Below, piece by piece: positions 50,115 through 61,716 of a stretch of DNA of 64,000 nucleotides. The notes below the pieces were generated by a model. It made no database searches and was not told the DNA's origin. It was given only the letters and a program-made list of their open reading frames with translations. How positions within the stretch are numbered: the stretch's first letter is position 1; every line of letters starts with the position of its first letter. This DNA comes from Epiperipatus broadwayi (Eukaryota > Onychophora > Udeonychophora > Euonychophora > Peripatidae). Location of the stretch: contig JAQFVV010000013.1 in NCBI GenBank assembly GCA_028023455.1, forward strand, positions 6,018,001 to 6,082,000. The letters are read 5' to 3'. A program made the translations under genes and the position numbers.

Positions 50115-50410
50115 AACTAGGTGTGTGATCAATTATAAAGATGAAAAGATTATCTGTGATGGGTTAGAAGTGGAGTTTGGGTCACGGATGAGAATGAACC
50201 AGCAAAATGTATGTAATATGGAAGTTGAGATAGAACAGCCTTCAATAGAGACATGGATTGATAACTAGGTGTGTGATCAATTATAAAGATGAAAAGATTA
50301 TCTGTGATGGGTTAGAAGTGGAGTTTGGGTCACGGATGAGAATGAACCAGCAAAATGTATGTAATATGGAAGTTGAGATAGAACAGCCTTCAATAGAGAC
50401 ATGGATTGAT
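50115..50410 (+). repeat. 148-bp perfect tandem duplication inside pol
   Basis: 50115-50262 and 50263-50410 are identical as far as I can read, each starting AACTAGGTGTGTGATC and ending GACATGGATTGAT. 148 is not a multiple of three, so the second copy shifts the frame. Lack of differences shows that it arose after most of the element's decay or in the element lineage shortly before insertion. Confidence 0.95.
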
Positions 50411-51400
50411 GAGATTATAAATGAAGTGCAAGAAGGATGGAAAGAGGACCTAAAAGAAGTTCTAATTGAATATAAATCGAATTTTTCAGATAAACCCGGG
50501 GTTATTAAAGGGTATGAGCACAGGATCAAGGTCTCTGACAATACACCATACCAGGCAAGATCATACCCAGTGCCACACCAATATATAGCTGAGGTAGAGA
50601 GAGAATTAGCTCTAAATAGAGAAGTGGGATATTATCACTAAGGGTTCATCAGCATATAATAACCCATTGGTGGTTGTAAAAAAAAGATGGAGCCATAAGA
50701 CTGCGTTTGGATGCCAGGCAATTGAACAAGATTACATGGCTAGATCAAAATGTTCCACCCCAAATTAATAAGTTGGTAAATAAATTCCAGGAGAAAAATA
50801 TATTTTCCACGTTAGATCTGACTGCCAGCTATTGGCAGATCAAGTTACACCCTGCTGACTGAAAGTACACAGCATTTCGATATAATGGTATATCATACCA
50901 ATTTAACAGAATGCTTTTTGGTCTCAAGAATAGTGGAGCAGGCCTGCTAAAATGTCTTGGCTGTGTGCTGTTCCCAGAGATCAAAAAGTTAATCACTATC
51001 TACATGGATGATGTGATTATTGCATCCAATAACTCTCAGAAGCACTTACAACACCTCAAGTTGTTTCTACAGGAGTGCAATATGAAGGATATTTGCATTA
51101 ATTTACAAAAAAGCTGTTTAGCAGCAGAAGAAGTGAATTTCTTAGGGCACTTAATTAATACTAATTGAATCAGACTCCACCTGGACAAAATCCAGGCAAT
51201 GCGATATTTCCCAGCCCCTCAAACACCAAAACAGGTGAGATAATTTTGGGGGCTGTGTAATTTCTACAATAAATTTTACCAAAACTTTGCTTCAGACATG
51301 GAGCCTCTGCTGCAATTATTATGTAAGGGAATGTCATGGAAATGGATGGAAGAGCACAAGACTAATTTTAGGGTTATTAAAGAGAAATTCTTTAGACAAG
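50411..51400 (+). pseudogene. gypsy reverse transcriptase relic
   Basis: Blocks in order are YKSNFSDKPGVIKGYEH and the N-terminal linker to 50641; a frameshifted NNPLVVVKK near 50665; LDARQLNKITWLDQ near 50705; STLDLTASYWQIKLHP near 50810 (first catalytic Asp); FNRMLFGLKNS near 50902; IYMDDVIIAS at 50998-51027 (YMDD at 51001-51012); and FLGHLIN near 51145 with the thumb after it. Stops at about 50863 and 51166 (TGA) and frameshifts break it. The YMDD box is intact. It copied element RNA into cDNA when active. Confidence 0.85.
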
Positions 51401-52029
51401 TGATGTTGGTTTACCCTGGCCTAAGGAAACTGTTATTGTTCAGTTAGACAGTAGTGGGTATGGGTTAGGTGCAGCTCTTATGCATGCACAAGAGGATGGT
51501 ACCTTGGGCGTAATTTATTTTGTCAGCAGACCATTGAGAGGTACAGAGATTAATTACTGTGTAACAGAGAAGGAGGCCTTGGCTGTGGTGTGGGCATTTT
51601 TAGAAATTCTGCCAATTCTTGATAGGATTGGAAACGATTGTTAGGACAGATCATAAAAGCCTGGAATTCTTAAACCACAGTTATTTAACAAATAGTAGGC
51701 TAATCCGATGGAGCCTTTTTCTCCAGGAGTTCAATTATTCCATCCAGTATTGTAAGGGCACTGGAAATGTAGTAGCTGACCCATTGAGCTGGAATATTGT
51801 TCCTGATACCCAGGACCATCTGCAGATGGAAGATATCTGTTTGGAAAGTGTAGAATTAGAAACAGACACTGTAGTAGAAGAAGGATTGAGACACTTAAAA
51901 AAGGTACAATGGCAAAGCCCTACCTACAAGAAAATTATTGACCAACTAGAAGACAAAGATGAAGTGGGAGAAACAGCAGATACTAACACTGGTGAGAGAT
52001 ACCACCTGAAAGAAGGGATACTGTGGTAA
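51401..52029 (+). pseudogene. gypsy RNase H and linker
   Basis: Near 51440 the reading QLDSSGYGLGAALMH gives the first catalytic Asp of RNase H; EKEALAVVWAF near 51570 the Glu strand; and TDHKSLEFL near 51645 a further Asp strand with ADPLSWN near 51780 where the family has ADALSR. The last part is open from 51619 to 52029 and includes the linker to integrase. A frameshift near 51615 and a stop near 52027 interrupt it. RNase H removes the RNA strand during reverse transcription. Confidence 0.8.
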
Positions 52030-53093
52030 ATCACTGACCTGCAAAGGGATCAGTGGAAAATGATTATACCAGAAAGTTTACAGGAAGGACTCATTGAGTA
52101 CACCTATCATTTGTATGGGCACTATAGTGTAAATAAAGTGGAAGGCTTATTGAGGACATGGTTCCATTGGCCGAATATGAGAGCACAGGTCACCAGGAAG
52201 TAAGCTCATGCGAAATGTGTCAGAAGACAAAACCAGCAAACAAGTCATATCAAGGTCCACTGAATCCTATCATCCCTAAAGAACCCAATGACCTGGTGGC
52301 TATTGATTTCTATGGATCATTGCCAGCTTTTGGGAAAATGAAATATCTACTAGTAGTATATGACCTTTTTTCAAAATGGTTGTCAGCATATTCGGTGACA
52401 GGCCAATAATAGGAATGCCATACAAGGCCTTGAGATACGATATTTTAAAAGGGTAGGCAATCCAAAAGCTATGGTACGCCTTTCACATCTTATGATTGGC
52501 AACAGTGGATAGAGAGGATGGAGGTAAAACACATATTGTCATCCATACAAAATCTGCAATCAAACCCTTGTGAGCAGGTGATGAGAAAGTTAGGACACCA
52601 CTTCAGGGTATATACTGCATCCAACCATAGAGGATGGGTGAAACAACTCCCAAGGGTGTTAAATTTCATAAATTGGACTCATAATGAATCTACCAGATTT
52701 TGACCTGTAAAACTTCAATTCAGACAAGTGGTACCTTGATTCTATAAATCCACATTAACTGCTACTCCAGAAAACCTTGATAAAGGGAGAGATCATGAAG
52801 AAACAAGAAAAAAATTGGAACACTGCGCCCAGCTCTGGACCCAGCGGAAAGGAGGCCTGACTGATAAGTTTAAAACAGGGGATATAGTATGGGTCAAAAC
52901 GAACTCTGTGAGACAAACTGGGAAGCGTATTTTTAAAAAGTTCCAATATTTGTACGAGGGACCTTACCAAATCAGCCGACGGAATGGTTCAAATGCTTAT
53001 ACATTAGAGAATGGTGAAGGAGAAAGGGGTACCTATAATGCTAGGTCACTGAAACCATATAAGACTAGGACGTGGGTTAGAAGTACTCCATAA
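52030..53093 (+). pseudogene. gypsy integrase relic
   Basis: The zinc-binding part reads YHLYGHYSVNKVEGLL near 52105 and CEMCQKTK near 52208 (H-x3-H, C-x2-C). The core begins DLVAIDFYGSLP near 52290 (first Asp) with KYLLVVYDLFSKW following. The second Asp strand, near 52440-52500, is rearranged or lost. The Glu strand is seen as NPCEQVMRKLGHHF near 52567, followed by NFINWTHNEST. The C-terminal domain is open at 52815-53093 with GDIVWVKTNS and YEGPYQISRRNGSNAYTL. Integrase inserts cDNA; this one lacks an intact D-D-E triad. Confidence 0.8.
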
Positions 53094-53158
53094 AGACATT
53101 AAGAATAAAATCAGCTCAAACCTTTATTTTTATTCTTGTTCTCCTGCCCCAGTGGTAT

Positions 53159-54625
53159 TGTATTATTTATTTATATATATGGTACAAATTACTATTTAAT
53201 ATTGTGTATCATTTAAATAAAATAAAAAAGAGAACCCGATCTTTAATTTTTTTTTGTAATATAATGTTGTTTTAAGAAAAACGTACAGTGAAAGTTTAAT
53301 TTTTCTTTTTTTTAATATAAGTTAACTAAAATAAATTCAATGTTGGAAAGTGCATACTGAATAATTGATTCAAATAGTAAAAGGAAATTTCAAAGGTAAA
53401 AGATTGCTATCAGAAACAACTTTCTGATAGTAATTAAAAATGGCAGAAATTCATAACGAGAAAAGAGACTTTGTAATAAAAAAATGAGAAATAATGTAGA
53501 AGTTTATAAAATAGAACAAAAGGTAAAAAGGAATATGCGCAGAACTTCAGAAAAGAATCTGGGGATATAAAAGGAGCCAACAGGTTTGAAAAGTGTCTTT
53601 TGTCTTGTTGTTCCAGAGAGGGTTGAGCGATTTGAAGTGACTCGTATTTTTTTTATACAAAAAAAAAATTAATAAAATGTGTCCACTTAGATATGAACTG
53701 AAATTGCTCGCCATGAGGGAGTAGAACTCTATTGTTTGCTGACACTTTATCTCGAGAAAAGTCACTTAGATCGTCATTTGACTCTATCTAAATTTGATCA
53801 GATATTTGGAAGAAGTAAAACTAAAATAAACAACTACAGTGGACTACCCACTGACTGAATTGGACGTCGGAGGATCAATGACCTACTTAAATATCAACTT
53901 ACTGGTAAGTTAATGGCCATAACTTTTACATAAAGCTTTATAAATAGAGATTTGAATGAAATGTTATCCCATAATTTTTTTGATCAAAACATTTGTGAAC
54001 TGAAAGGTGAATGAAACTGTTACCACAGAAAAATAAGACACCAACTATATATTACTTCAATATTTAAATCAAATTATTAAATTCATATGCACAATACTTT
54101 CCAATATTATAATTTTGTCTTAATCATCAATATTAAATGTTTGATGGGCTAAAATAAATCTTTATTATTAGCTTAACTTTCATTGTACATGTATAAAATT
54201 AATGTTATTATATTTAAGTTTTATATTTAGTAATTTAAATTTAAATTAGTATATAAATTACCTTTGCTAAATAGATTTATTTTTCTGAATTAATTCAAAG
54301 GATAATATCTTCTACTTAACAGGAATTTTAATCCAGATCGTATAATTATTACTTTACGAGTTACAATATGTTCGATGCAGACTCAGTGGGTCTAACGACT
54401 CTGGCACCCTCATGTAGAAATTAAAAACTGATTCAGCTCACAATTGTACTCGGTAATAATTCTAGGCCAAGCTGATCAGGAAAGATAGTTATGTTTTTTT
54501 AGAATAATAATGAAATGTTCTTCTTTTTTTGAAATAAAATAAATGAACATTTATTTTTCTTTTACATAACTTGATCAACTCGCACATTTATAATGCATAT
54601 AGAGACCTAGAAATACGGAAACGTT

Positions 54626-54628
<3 letters not shown>
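53159..54628 (+). repeat. 3' LTR of gypsy element
   Basis: It begins TGTATTATTTATTTATATATAT and ends GTTACA, matching the 5' LTR. The sequence just before it (GCCCCAGTGGTAT) is not a clear polypurine tract. Confidence 0.9.

Positions 54629-54658
<30 letters not shown>
54629..54658. repeat. (AT)n microsatellite
   Basis: A 30-bp AT array immediately after the 3' LTR and before the next dispersed repeat. Confidence 0.95.
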
Positions 54659-54665
<7 letters not shown>

Positions 54666-56072
54666 TTGTACCATTATTTTGAAACAATGTGCATTCTACC
54701 ATAAAGGAAGGTGCTGAAAGGAAAATATATTTTATAAAATATAACAATAAAAATATATTAAAAACTGTAGATTTTTTTAATTCAGTAAACAAGATTTATT
54801 AATTGTATTATAACTACCATGATAATCAAAGAAAATATACATGTTGACTTTTGTTAAGATACCAAAAAATGTAATGAACTATAATTAGAGAGGAAGAGAG
54901 GTGTGATATTTCTTCTTCCTAGTTAAATATAGATGATTGGAATATTGATCACCAATATGAACTTAGTAAATGAAGAAAGAAAAAAAGTTAGAGATTATAT
55001 AAAAGCAAACCTTATTTAAATGTTGTATCATTTATTCTGCTTGATGAAATTAAGATAGTCCACAAACCAAAACTAAATGCTATATTAAAGATAATATAAA
55101 ACCATGTGTAGTCTGTAAATTATAATTAATATTGTAAATATAATTATAATAAAAATAATTTCTGTGGGGGAATTAAATTCCTGAAGAGATATAGCAAAGA
55201 ATGAATAGGTACTTTCATAATGAAATGAGATCAGTGGTATAAAGAGGTGACTCCAAGAACTTTTATTTCTTGTTTGCTTCAGTAATACTACTCATGAGTT
55301 TATAAAATTATAGTGCTGTATTATATATTGAGTGGTAAAAGATGTAGAAAAATCAATAAAGCAATATAAGAATGTTTTGTTATATGTTTGCTTTTACCTA
55401 TGGGTATAATTCAAACCAGATAAACTATTAAGCTGATATTGTCACAGATGTCTTTTTCCTAGATGAATGTGGAGAGGATACCATGATTCAGCCTATGTAA
55501 TATCACAACCCTAGCAAGCTGATAAGAAAAACAACATTTCAACCAAACATAATGTATCTCATCATTCATAGAAATAAGAAACCATGGTTATGATATACAC
55601 CTATTATATCAGTCATTAAACCCATTCACTTAAATAATATGTAAGATTAATGACAGCTCTATACCTAACTTTAATGGTTATCTGAACTAATAGTATGAAC
55701 TAATAAGGCAGATGAAGTAAACTTTAATATTGCTAACAGAATACCTAATTAAATTTGGAATTAAGAATATGTGTTATATACCTATTCTATGTAATGTTGA
55801 ATCTATATATTAATGTTTAATAGTAATCAATAGGTAGTATTAATATAAATTTTGTATTACTTACTTAGTGACAGTTTGTGATGATAGTGTTTTAGTTGTA
55901 TTTATATATTAGACAAATTCCACCATCAAATATGCATATTGAATGTTTTTAAAAATATTTAACTTTTTTTAAATATTCCAAATACATTCCACTGTTAATA
56001 ATAGCACATTAAAACAGGCAAAACTCTCTATACATATTGTTTATAAGTAATAGCACAGAGGTTAATATATGT

Positions 56073-56216
56073 CCAATGTTTCAATAGGTATTATTCTCCT
56101 CTCTTCTTCAGATGTTGATGGCTAACCAGTAACAGTACTAGCATGGATATCAAACTTGTATTCTTAGATTCTTGAGTATTGAATTTTACAAAAACACTAA
56201 CCAACTGAGCCATCCT
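56073..56216 (-). mobile_element. tRNA-derived SINE, left copy
   Basis: The minus strand has an A box in GGATGGCTCAGTTGGTTAGT (56215-56196) and a weak B box in AGTTTGATATCC. It ends with CTGAAGAAGAGAGGAG...CCTATTGAAAC, which has the order of a hammerhead core (CTGAAGA, stem, GAAAC) with one extra A and a partly unpaired stem II. Confidence 0.6.
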
Positions 56217-56304
56217 ACCAAATAAAAGTCAGTAGAAATTTCATATATTTGTCAATAGGTTTCCTTCTGATGAGTATATGAAATTTCTACTGACTGTTGC
56301 CTTG

Positions 56305-56450
56305 GAAGAATGGTTCAGTTGGTTGGAGTGTTATCTTAAAATTCAAATTCAAAAATCTAAAGGTTAAGGTTCAATTCACAGAATAGTACTGTCACTGGTC
56401 TGGCAGCAACACCTGAAGAATAGAAGATAATAATACCTCTCAAAACATTG
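56305..56450 (+). mobile_element. tRNA-derived SINE, right copy
   Basis: The A box is GAATGGTTCAGTTGGTTGGA (56307-56326) and the B box GGTTCAATTC (56368-56377). The tail CTGAAGAATAGAAG...ACCTCTCAAAAC is the same hammerhead-like motif, with the invariant G of GAAAC changed to A. Combining both copies suggests an ancestral stem II of about six pairs (GAGAGG with CCTCTC). Confidence 0.6.
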
Positions 56451-56482
56451 TGCATGTAGTAACCTGTATAGTATTACTAATA

Positions 56483-57591
56483 CACCTGGGTCTCATTTTA
56501 TGCAAATTATTTTAATGTGATTTTGAAGTTATGTGATTCATGTTTCTTCTTAATATTTTTTTATATTTCACTATATTTATTAGATATCAAGAAATTTAAA
56601 TTATTAATAACTTATTTTGATTTGAAATACTTTTTTTTTCTAAAAATATAATGTTATATTAGCAGCTAATGTGAATATGGCCTGAAGCTGTATTTAGAAT
56701 AAATAATCTACTTATACTAATGAGTAAATAATAATAATAGATTTATACTTACATATAAAAATATCGCAATAAATATTTAAAAATTTTAAACTTTTAAAAC
56801 ATATTTTGTTAGGTATAACAGAAATAAATAATGTAGATTTTTAAAATAAATAATGAAGATTTTATTGAAATAAATAATGTAGATTTTTTAAATAAATAAG
56901 AAGATTTTATTGATTTTATAAAGTAAAAATAATATTTGTAATGATAATGTATAATTTTTTTGTTTTGATTGCAATCTCATTTTTTAAATATAGAACAAAA
57001 TGTGAACATTTAAAATTTATTTCAAACGTAAAAATTAGTTGTCAACAGAAAACCATTAATTCAGCACAAGACTGAAATTGGCACTAGCTATGTAAATGGG
57101 ATGGAATAGATTATGGGAAAACTTAGAGTGGGGAATGGAAAATAAAGTGGCTAACAAGTTTCTCTGGGCATAATTGCTGAGAGATTCTTGACTTCATTCA
57201 ATGAGAAGCTACATCACATCACATCGATGAATTGGATTTTTTACCAGTTTACAAATGAACCGCATATCGTCAAATAGCGATAATGATTAAAATACATATG
57301 AAAAAATGTTTAATTAAATACTGTAGTTAATAAAAAAAAAGTAAAAAAAGTTTGTCTTGTATCAACTTTTTTCAAATATTTGATATTTTTTATTAGTCAT
57401 ACTTTATTACCTTATTTTTTTAATGCAAATTTTAAAGTAATTTTTTCTTGTTGCTTTGCTTTTATGCAAATTCTGAAAATTGCAAACCATATCCCCCATT
57501 TTTCAAGATAAGTTAAATCTATTTTTGTGTGATTATTTTTAATGCAGGTTTTCTGTGGAACCTATCTACCACATAAAAGGAGACCCAGATG
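56483..57591 (+). mobile_element. Tigger/pogo-like MITE, copy C
   Basis: It starts CACCTGGGTCTCATTTTATG and ends GAGACCCAGATG, with an interior collinear with copy A and copy B near 8 kb, including AGTGGCTAACA and TTTCTCTGGGCAT. It is 1.1 kb and contains about 130 bp of extra or diverged sequence. TA precedes the left end; the right flank is TC, so the target duplication has decayed. Confidence 0.75.
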
Positions 57592-58325
57592 TCGTTGAAT
57601 GTCTTTCGAATATTTAAATAAAATTTTTTTTTTCTAAAGACATTCAATGCTCATATTAGATGATAGAAATAGTCCAATATATAAATACAAATATGTACTT
57701 ACTTGTTTATTAAATCTATGTAGCAACTGAAATTCAGCAATCTTCATTATTTAGATTCATTCATATATGAATGCTAATACATGTAATTAATTTACTAAAT
57801 CTCCATAAATAGAAACCAGATACCAAAAAACTTGTAATTATAAAGGAAATAAATTCTGACTTTATTAATTAACCTTGTAATGGTGTATTCAGCTAATATG
57901 GCCCACTGAACACTGGCACATGAAACATATAAATAAAAGCTGTCACAAGTTATAGTTGACTTTTATATCATACCATATAATATAACTCATATTAGTATGA
58001 CCAGGAAATCTAATTATATTTTTTTAATATGTATTTATTAAATTAAAAAAAAGTGAACAATTTAATCATATCACAAAACACTAATCTATTATAGTTGTAT
58101 GTATAATATAAATGTTTCAAAACTTCTTAAGTAAATATAAAGAATAACAGATGAAGAAGCTACAACCCAATATAATGGTCACCTACATAGGGCTTTGACT
58201 TGATATAATAGCCCAAAGTGAGGTATGCAAATAATATTCATAACCTGAGATAAGTTTTAAAAGGTTTTTTTTAAAAAAAAAAAAGAATTGTTTTTTTACT
58301 TTTAGTAGAAAATAAAGTCAATATA

Positions 58326-58445
<120 letters not shown>

Positions 58446-58539
58446 TTATGAGTTATTGTGGAAAGAAAACAATCATATATATATATATATGAGTTATCAC
58501 TAGAAAATAAAATAAAAATTGCATATGTATATATTAAAT

Positions 58540-58920
58540 TAAGAAGTTGCAAGATAATTAGAGATAGGATTTCAGAAGACAGTGATAGAGAAACAAAATA
58601 GGGTTATGGGCCATATGAATGGTAAAGTTTATGAAGTTAATGAAAGAATTCAAGAATGAAATGATGGGATTCAGGAAGAAATGAAAAAGAATCAAAAGAC
58701 CTCTGAAGACAGAATGTTAAATGGGCTCTACAAGATAATCAACTGAGTAGGCAATAAAATAAACAATTTGGAGAACAAAGTTTAACAGGCTGAATCAGAG
58801 ATGTATAATCATGAGAAAAACAATGAAGAGAAAATGCAAAGTATGGGGAGATAGATAGAAAAAGAAAATAAGTGCATAACAAATGAATGTAGCATCTTAG
58901 TGGATGATAAAATTTTGTCA
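58540..58920 (+). pseudogene. possible gag coiled-coil relic
   Basis: With several stops ignored, one frame reads EVNERIQE, DGIQEEMKKNQKTSEDRML, then NKINNLENKV and QAESEMYNHEKNNEEKMQ, a heptad-rich Glu/Lys/Asn pattern. It resembles the N-terminal gag coiled coils at 22.4-23.5 kb and 49.5 kb. No other retroelement motif is near. The opposite-strand open frame at 58921-58739 is the shadow of this. Confidence 0.3.
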
Positions 58921-60164
58921 TGTTTATGTTATATGTGAATATTTAGGTGAATAAACCAGTAACCAAAACCCATGAGTCGATCATTTATAAAAACAATTGT
59001 GATGAAAAAACCAAAGAACAATTTACAAGTGCAATTGCCAACCTAATACTTAGAGAAAATTATATTAATGGCAGCAATGTTATGAAAATGATTTTTTTTA
59101 CAAAATAAATTTTGTCACAGGAAATATAAAAGTAAAAAAAATATGGCATAAATCCAAACGAATTCATATTATAAAGTTCTCAAAAAATATATACATTTAA
59201 AATTATAACTGGATAATCCATTCTGAAAAGAAATAGTCCAATATAAAGGAACTTTTCATTTGTGAGTTCATACTTGGAAAGGAGTAAAAGTTAAAATTTC
59301 AGTGGTAAAGGGTAGACAATGGATCTCTCCAATGGAAAAAAAACATGGATATATGATGAACAATATGTACCTATTGGTCTTTTGAAAATGTAAGAGGAGA
59401 TATGTAGGGTTAATAATGATCATTAAAAAAGGAAAAATAATAATAAGTATTCCAATCCATAAATTAAACAAATTTATTAAAAGAATTTTTTTTGTTTTGT
59501 TAGTAGTGGCTGAGGTATGGGCTGTGCTTTGGTGATGATTGTCAATGTGATATGGTGGTTAATGTTATTGGAGAAGAATGGCCATGCTATATGAATGAAG
59601 TTTAATATCTCTGCAATGCCTGCACTCATAATAGTAGCTTTAAATTCATTTTTAGGGTAACCTGTAAATCTAAAAAAGCAGAGTTTTATAAAATACTGAT
59701 AGTAAGCACAATGTGCCAGAAATTATGAGCCTATAAATCTCTTGAAATTAAATGAGCAAGGCTCCGATGTGATGTAACAAGCCTTGTTTTTCTCAAATCC
59801 TTCTGGGTTGCTGTGTGCATTATAATGTGCAAATGAGACTGCTCTCCCCTTTATTCATGCTTCACAATATACTAACAAATCACAACTAATCATCCCAGTT
59901 ATCACCATTTTGGAGCCAGAATGCATACTTTCAGTCAATTATGACCAAATAAAAATATATAGAATGGTCTCAACTTATAAGTCCATTAAATGTGACAAGC
60001 ATACCATAATGGTCTTATATAAGAGATATAAATTATTACAGTAAGTAAGTTCATTAAATATTCCTAGCATATTTGTTTTTTAATGGTAATTTAAAAATAA
60101 AATCGATTAAGGTTATCCTGATTTTGATTCTTTCCTTTGACCACAGAGGTATCCATCTGTTATT
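58921..60164. other. unassigned AT-rich DNA
   Basis: No gene or repeat recognised. A GC-richer patch at 59755-59940 has no RNA-gene signature that I can identify. Confidence 0.45.
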
Positions 60165-61646
60165 TTTGTTACAATGTGTGTTTGGCATTTACTATGATAG
60201 AAGATTGCTAAGAAAAAGGTATATTTTATAAAATACAATAATAATATATAAAAAGTGTAGATTTATTTTTATTATTTTTATTGTAAGTACCCTGATAATC
60301 AAAGAAAATGTATATATAGATTTTTTTAAAATAAGAAAAAATATAATTGGCTGTAATTAGAGAGGGAGAGTAATGTGATATTTCTTCTCACTAATTAAAT
60401 ATTATCAATCTCAATGTTGATCGTCAATATGAACTTAGTAAATGAAAAAAGAAAAAAAAACGTTAGAGATTGTATAAAATCAAACCTTGTTTAAATTTTA
60501 TAAAGTATTCATTTATTTTGGCTGATGAAATTATTAGTTCATAAACCAGAAATAAATACCATATTAAAAATAATATGCAACTATGTATTGTATATAAGTT
60601 GTGATTAATATTGTAAATTAATTATAATAAAAATAACCTTGTCAGGGAAATTAAATTGCTGAAGAGATAAAGGAAAGTGTGAATAGGTACTTGCACAAGA
60701 CAGTTTGCCATGTATTTGCTGTTACCTATGAATATAATTCAAACTAGACACACTGCTAAATAGATACAATTAGTGACTCCTTGTTCCTAGCCTAAAGTTG
60801 AGAAGATGTCATGCCCACATTATATCAGGATTATGGCAACCTAATAAGAAAACAACATTTCGACCAAACATAACCATAAAAATAAACCCATGTCCATGGT
60901 GTACACCCATTATATCAGTCATTAAACCCATTTAAAAAATTATAGGTAAGATTACTGAGAGCTCTATACCTAATTTTAATGGTTAGCTGAACTAATAATA
61001 TAAGCTTTTAATGAACTAATAAGACAGATAAACTAAACTTTATTATTGCTAATAGAATATCTAATTTGATTTGTAATTAAGAATATATGTTGTATATCTA
61101 TTCTATGTAATGTTGTATTTAATGTTTAATAGTAATCAATAGGATAGTATTAAAATAAATTTGTATTATATAGTATATACTTACTTGTTTATTAAATCTA
61201 TGTGATAATTTGAGTTCAGCAATCTTCATTATTTACATTCCTTGTGTATAAATGCTAATACATATAATTAATTTACTAAATCTCCATAAATAGAAATCAG
61301 ATAAAAACTTGTAATTACAAAAGAGAGAATTTCCATCTTTATTAATTAACATTGGGATGACGACGTTTGCAGCTAATATGGTCCACTGAACACAGATAAA
61401 TAAAAACTTTTCAAATTATAGTTCTCTTTTATTTCAAACCATATAATATGACTCAGGATTAGATTGACCAGGAAATATAATCAAGTTTTTCTTAATATTT
61501 ATTTATTAAATTAAAAAGAAGGGAGCGATTCGGTCATATCACAAACGTTAATCTATTATACTTGTATGTACAATATATATAATTGAAAACCCTTTTCTGC
61601 AATGGATCTATATAAAACAATAAGATGAAGAAGCTATGGGCCAGTG

Positions 61647-61648
<2 letters not shown>
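60165..61648 (+). repeat. 1.5-kb dispersed repeat, copy 2, uninterrupted
   Basis: Collinear with 54659-55862 plus 57690-58170. It shows the empty state of the site that holds the 1.8-kb insertion in copy 1. It ends GGGCCAGTGCA directly at a (AT)n array. Confidence 0.75.

Positions 61649-61713
<65 letters not shown>
61649..61713. repeat. (AT)n microsatellite
   Basis: A 65-bp uninterrupted AT array. Confidence 0.95.

Positions 61714-61716
<3 letters not shown>

Larger units (their letters stand above)
47637..54628 (+). mobile_element. complete Ty3/gypsy LTR retrotransposon, inactivated
   Basis: Two LTRs of about 1465 and 1470 bp enclose a 4.06-kb interior with primer-binding site, short gag/protease, reverse transcriptase, RNase H and integrase in the gypsy order. 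The LTRs differ by a few percent by eye, so insertion is old but not ancient. Flanks are TA repeat on both sides, compatible with an ATAT target duplication. Inactivating changes include a missing gag core, a 148-bp tandem duplication, and stops such as TGA at a probable former CGA near 50863. Confidence 0.9.
56036..56470. repeat. fold-back pair of SINEs, head to head
   Basis: Two copies of one tRNA-like SINE lie in opposite orientation, the left on the minus strand (about 56073-56216) and the right on the plus strand (about 56305-56450). Between them AGTCAGTAGAAATTTCATATA (56227-56247) is mirrored at 56275-56295, extending the inverted symmetry toward the centre. Confidence 0.75.
54659..58170 (+). 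repeat. 1.5-kb dispersed repeat, copy 1, interrupted
   Basis: 54659-55862 and then 57690-58170 are together collinear with 60165-61648. Shared blocks are CTGATAATCAAAGAAAA, ATATGAACTTAGTAAATGA, AATAGTAATCAATAGG and, after the break, TTACTTGTTTATTAAATCTATG and TTTACTAAATCTCCATAAATAG. The intervening 1.8 kb (55863-57689) is an insertion holding the inverted SINE pair and Tigger-like copy C. No coding capacity; class unknown, possibly an LTR because its ends meet TA arrays. Strand is nominal. Confidence 0.75.
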
